A stretch of 41,986 bases of DNA from Ruminococcus sp. GTDB taxonomy: Bacteria > Bacillota > Clostridia > Oscillospirales > Ruminococcaceae. The translations under genes and the position numbers were made by a program. This document shows positions 38,987-41,986 of the stretch, in pieces; within the stretch, counting starts at the first letter, position 1, and every line of letters begins with the position of its first letter. The stretch is taken from contig JAAVHI010000035.1 of NCBI GenBank assembly GCA_014799785.1, forward strand, positions 60,305 to 102,290. The letters run 5' to 3'. The notes under the pieces are model-generated. The model had not been told where the DNA came from, did not search any database, and worked only from the letters and a program-made list of their open reading frames with translations.

Positions 38987-39037
38987 GAGAGGAGACGTTG
39001 ACCTGCCGTTCAGCACGGCGGGTCAATCGCGGTAATT
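38987..39037 (+). promoter_or_regulatory. Shine-Dalgarno separated from the mutS start by a 12-bp hairpin
   Basis: The strong SD GAGAGGAGA (38987-38995) is 42 bases before ATG 39038. Between them TTGACCTGCCGT (38998-39009) pairs with ACGGCGGGTCAA (39015-39026) over 12 positions (one U-G), with loop TCAGC. Folded, the distance from SD to start is about 13 bases. No other SD lies near the start. Confidence 0.7.
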
Positions 39038-41647
39038 ATGGCTATGCAGATTGATATGAACCGTCTTTCACCCATGATGAAGCAGTATTTTTCCGTGAAG
39101 AACAGGTACAGGGATCATATTCTGTTTTTCAGACTGGGCGATTTTTACGAGATGTTTTTCGACGACGCAATAATGGTCTCAAGGGAGCTGGAGCTTACGC
39201 TTACGGGGCGCGACTGCGGTCTGGAGGAGCGTGCGCCCATGTGCGGAATACCCTATCACGCCAGTGAGATGTACATAAAGCGTCTGATCGAGGGCGGACA
39301 CAGGGTCGCGATCTGCGAGCAGCTTACCGATCCAAAGGACTTGAAGAACGGTATTGTCGAAAGGGACGTTATCAGAATAGTCACGCCGGGAACTCTCACG
39401 GAAAGCGCGCTTCTTGACGAGTCCAAGAACAACTACATATGCGCGGCTTTTGCGGCTGAGGATGAATGTGCGATATGCTTCGCGGATATTTCCACAGGCG
39501 AGGTGCATCTGTTCAAAAAGACGGGCAAGGACGTGCAGAACGAAATAATCAACGAACTTTCGCGGTTTGAGCCTGCGGAGGTGCTGTTTAACGACAGCTT
39601 TCTCGATTTCAGGCAGGTGACGGATTTTATCAAGAGCAAACTGAACTGCTCCGTGCAGATGCTTGACAGCGAACGTTTTGACGTAAACGCCAGAAAGGAC
39701 GTTATCTTAAAGCAGTTTAACGTCCCCGAACTGTGCGAGATCGGTCTTAACGAGGACAGCTCCGAGGCGCAGTGTGTCTGCGGACTTTTCGACTACATAA
39801 GCGATACCCAGAAAGCATTGGTTGGAAGGTTTACCGAGATAAAACGCTACAACGACAGCTACTTCATGGAGCTTGACCTAACGGCGCGGCGCAATCTGGA
39901 GCTTACAGAGACCATGCGTAACAAGGAGAAAAAGGGAAGTCTGCTGTGGGTTCTGGATCACACCCAGACTTCCATGGGAAAGCGTCTGCTGAAAGCCTAT
40001 ATCGAGCAGCCGCTTATAAAACCTGCGATAATCATAAACCGTCTTGATGCAGTGGAACAGCTTTGTAAGCAGTCGGTAATCAGGGAAGAGCTTTCCGACC
40101 AGCTTTCGGGCGTGTACGATATTGAGCGGCTCATGACAAGGGTAATGTATAAGACCGCTACTCCGCGGGACTTGAAGTCATTGTCCCTTACCGCGCTGAA
40201 AATGCCAAACATAAAAATGCTTCTGGAGAACTTTAACTGCCGTCTTTTGCGGGAGCTTAACCGGAATATCCATACCCTCAGCGAAATTTCGGGACTGATA
40301 GAAAATGCAATTGACGACGACGCTCCCGTTTCCGCAAAGGAGGGCGGAGTCATCAAGAATGGCTTCAACGAGGAACTTGACCGTCTGAGAAATATCATCA
40401 AGAACGGCGAGGGGATAATCAGAGAGATTGAACAGCGGGAAAGAGACCGTACGGAAATAAAAAATCTGAAAATAAGCTATAACCGTGTTTTCGGGTACTA
40501 TATCGAAGTCACCAAGTCGTATTACGACAAGATACCTCCCGAATACGTGAGAAAACAGACCCTTGCAAACTGCGAGCGTTTTATCACCGACGAGCTGAAA
40601 AAGACTGAAAACGAGATACTCGGCGCAAACGAAAAGGTTCTGTCGCTGGAGTACGACATCTTCTGCGAGGTTCGGGACTTTGTTGCTACACAGCTTGTAA
40701 AGGTTCAGGAGACCGCTTCGGCGATCGCCCAGCTTGACGTTTTGTGTTCCTTTGCCTACACGTCGCTGAAAAACGAGTACACCAAGCCCGATATTGCCAT
40801 AGACGGCATAATCGACATAAAGGACGGCAGACACCCCGTTGTGGAGCTTATGCTTGACAACGAGATGTACGTTCCCAACGACACATATCTGGACACGGGC
40901 AGCAGCCGTATGTCCATTATTACGGGACCGAATATGTCCGGTAAATCCACCTATATGCGCCAGACCGCGCTTATTGCTCTTATGGCGCAGATCGGCTGCT
41001 TTGTTCCCGCAAGGTACGCTAAAATTTCAATTGTGGACAAGATATTCACCCGCGTGGGAGCTTCCGACGATCTTACGGCGGGACAGTCCACGTTCATGGT
41101 GGAGATGAGCGAGGTTGCGGACATTCTTAAAAACGCCACAAAGCAGAGCCTTGTTATTCTGGACGAGGTAGGACGCGGCACGTCCACCTATGACGGAATT
41201 AGCATTGCAACGGCTGTGGCGGAGTACATTGCAAACTCCCGTATTCTCGGATGCAAAACGCTTTTCGCCACCCATTACCACGAGCTTATAAAGCTTGAGG
41301 ACGAGCTTGATGGCGTGAAGAACTACAGCGTTGCGGTCAAGAAGCGTGGAGACAATATCAAATTCCTGCGAAAGATAGTTCCCGGAGGAGTGGACGACAG
41401 TTACGGAATTGACGTTGCCAAGCTTGCGGGACTTCCGAACAGGGTGCTGAACAGGGCGAAGCAGCTTCTTGCGGAAATGGAGACGGAGAAGTCCCTGCAA
41501 AGGCAGGAAAAGCCGCTTGATCAGATATCTTTCGGAACTATCGGCAGCGACCGTATCATAGACAAGCTCCGCAAAACCAATGTGGACGAGCTTACCGACG
41601 AGGACGCCAAATATTTCCTGAAAGAGCTTTGTGATATGCTGGAATAG
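39038..41647 (+). CDS. mutS: DNA mismatch repair protein MutS
   Basis: An 869-residue mismatch-recognition ATPase. The mismatch-binding motif GDFYEMF has Phe36 and Glu38 at the same positions as E. coli. Connector, lever and clamp domains follow. The ABC-type ATPase has Walker A GPNMSGKST near residue 630, Walker B VILDEVGRGTST near 705 and the STFMVEMSE signature region. The helix-turn-helix dimer end is present. ATG 39038 is taken as the start (a second Met is at codon 3); an in-frame stop at 38999 excludes longer versions. The unusual SD-hairpin-start layout lies upstream. mutL begins 298 bases after the stop, separated by a zinc-ribbon gene. Confidence 0.97.
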   Translation: MAMQIDMNRLSPMMKQYFSVKNRYRDHILFFRLGDFYEMFFDDAIMVSRELELTLTGRDCGLEERAPMCGIPYHASEMYIKRLIEGGHRVAICEQLTDPKDLKNGIVERDVIRIVTPGTLTESALLDESKNNYICAAFAAEDECAICFADISTGEVHLFKKTGKDVQNEIINELSRFEPAEVLFNDSFLDFRQVTDFIKSKLNCSVQMLDSERFDVNARKDVILKQFNVPELCEIGLNEDSSEAQCVCGLFDYISDTQKALVGRFTEIKRYNDSYFMELDLTARRNLELTETMRNKEKKGSLLWVLDHTQTSMGKRLLKAYIEQPLIKPAIIINRLDAVEQLCKQSVIREELSDQLSGVYDIERLMTRVMYKTATPRDLKSLSLTALKMPNIKMLLENFNCRLLRELNRNIHTLSEISGLIENAIDDDAPVSAKEGGVIKNGFNEELDRLRNIIKNGEGIIREIEQRERDRTEIKNLKISYNRVFGYYIEVTKSYYDKIPPEYVRKQTLANCERFITDELKKTENEILGANEKVLSLEYDIFCEVRDFVATQLVKVQETASAIAQLDVLCSFAYTSLKNEYTKPDIAIDGIIDIKDGRHPVVELMLDNEMYVPNDTYLDTGSSRMSIITGPNMSGKSTYMRQTALIALMAQIGCFVPARYAKISIVDKIFTRVGASDDLTAGQSTFMVEMSEVADILKNATKQSLVILDEVGRGTSTYDGISIATAVAEYIANSRILGCKTLFATHYHELIKLEDELDGVKNYSVAVKKRGDNIKFLRKIVPGGVDDSYGIDVAKLAGLPNRVLNRAKQLLAEMETEKSLQRQEKPLDQISFGTIGSDRIIDKLRKTNVDELTDEDAKYFLKELCDMLE

Positions 41648-41657
41648 GGGGATATGT

Positions 41658-41945
41658 ATGGATTGTCCTAAATGCGGCGGGAAAATGGAAAAAGGGTGTA
41701 TAGTGCTTGAAAATCATTCAAGAATGTATAATGATTTTTCAATTGAGTGGTACAGCAAAGAATCAATGGAAAAATACAGCAAATTTCCTGCGCAGCTTTT
41801 CCTCAAACCCGATTTAAAAATGTATGGTAAAAAATTAAAAATAGACCGACATGGTTTTGAAGCATATCGTTGTAAAGAATGTGGGGCAATTTTGGTTATT
41901 CCGTCTGAAAATGATTATGACAAAAAATCCGATACGGAGGTATAA
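41658..41945 (+). CDS. Small zinc-ribbon protein between mutS and mutL
   Basis: A 95-residue protein with zinc-ligand pairs C3-x2-C6 (MDCPKCGGKM) and C72-x2-C75 (YRCKECGAIL), probably closing one zinc ribbon around a variable, Lys/Tyr-rich centre. It resembles DUF6487-type proteins, which lack a known function. ATG 41658 has GGGGGA upstream; the frame is open to 41631 inside mutS but without a ribosome binding site. It is markedly A/T-richer than mutS and mutL, suggesting an insertion into the mutSL operon. The mutL start follows directly after the stop codon. Confidence 0.75.
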   Translation: MDCPKCGGKMEKGCIVLENHSRMYNDFSIEWYSKESMEKYSKFPAQLFLKPDLKMYGKKLKIDRHGFEAYRCKECGAILVIPSENDYDKKSDTEV

Positions 41946-41986
41946 ATGGCAAGAGTACAGGTTTTAAGCAAGGAAACCGCGGAGCT
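41946..41986 (+). CDS. mutL: DNA mismatch repair protein MutL, N-terminus only
   Basis: The first 13 residues (MARVQVLSKETAE) are present before the window ends. They fit the start of MutL, which continues '...LIAAGEV' in the family. GGAGGT lies correctly before the ATG, inside the end of the zinc-ribbon gene. The position after mutS supports the call; the rest of the gene is outside. Confidence 0.75.
   Translation, partial: MARVQVLSKETAE

Overview
The window looks like chromosomal DNA of an anaerobic, endospore-forming Clostridia, most likely an Oscillospiraceae (Ruminococcus-like) species. Supporting signs are the spoIIGA-sigE-sigG sporulation cluster, dnaD plus a DnaI/DnaC-type loader, Thr/Glu-rich linkers in the lipoproteins, a lipoprotein GH26 mannanase with a CBM35-like module, strong GGAGG ribosome binding sites, frequent TTG starts and SigA promoters with 17-bp spacers. 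Genus-level identity is inference. No tRNA, rRNA, CRISPR array, prophage or insertion sequence was seen, and no gene-free stretch exceeds 300 bases.

Layout. 1-2.3 kb (-): mtaB followed by the 5' part of a long-form purL. 2.4-3.8 kb: a Crh-like HPr paralogue (+) and pyrB carrying a PyrI-type zinc module (-). 3.9-5.8 kb (+): ECF sigma/anti-sigma pair behind an ECF-type promoter. 5.8-10.6 kb (+): YtrA-type GntR regulator, ABC ATPase, two membrane proteins, a lipoprotein and an anchored protein. 10.7-15.8 kb (+): tex, an ECF-transporter S component with an extra tail, and the GH26 lipoprotein. 15.8-17.9 kb (-): nitroreductase-like protein and citrate synthase. 18.1-21.9 kb (+): two TrkA-type K+ gating proteins and a large FtsA-like protein. 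22.1-26.0 kb (+): MacB-like ATPase and a giant FtsX permease with two heptad-repeat blocks. 26.1-35.8 kb (-): nadA, two lipoproteins, sigG, sigE, spoIIGA, cheV, a DnaI-like loader and dnaD. 36.0-42.0 kb (+): a membrane-anchored orphan, miaB, a small charged orphan, ymcA-like, mutS, a zinc-ribbon orphan and the start of mutL.

Functionally the window is mostly core: nucleotide synthesis (purL, pyrB), tRNA methylthiolation (mtaB and miaB), mismatch repair (mutS, mutL), replication restart (dnaD, loader), sporulation and central metabolism. The accessory parts are two ABC systems, the lipoproteins and the sigma/anti-sigma pair.

The most interesting signals are in RNA and regulatory DNA. A hairpin in the sigE-sigG gap hides the sigG Shine-Dalgarno, and a candidate sporulation promoter would bypass it. 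A 12-bp hairpin sits between the mutS Shine-Dalgarno and its start codon. Two perfect Spo0A boxes lie between citrate synthase and trkA. The spoIIGA promoter has a 21-bp spacer with a Spo0A-like box on the -35. The dnaD promoter region contains a 17-bp direct repeat with a 60-bp period. Among proteins, the PyrB/PyrI-zinc fusion and the FtsA-like protein with an AT-hook and beta-grasp-like tail stand out.
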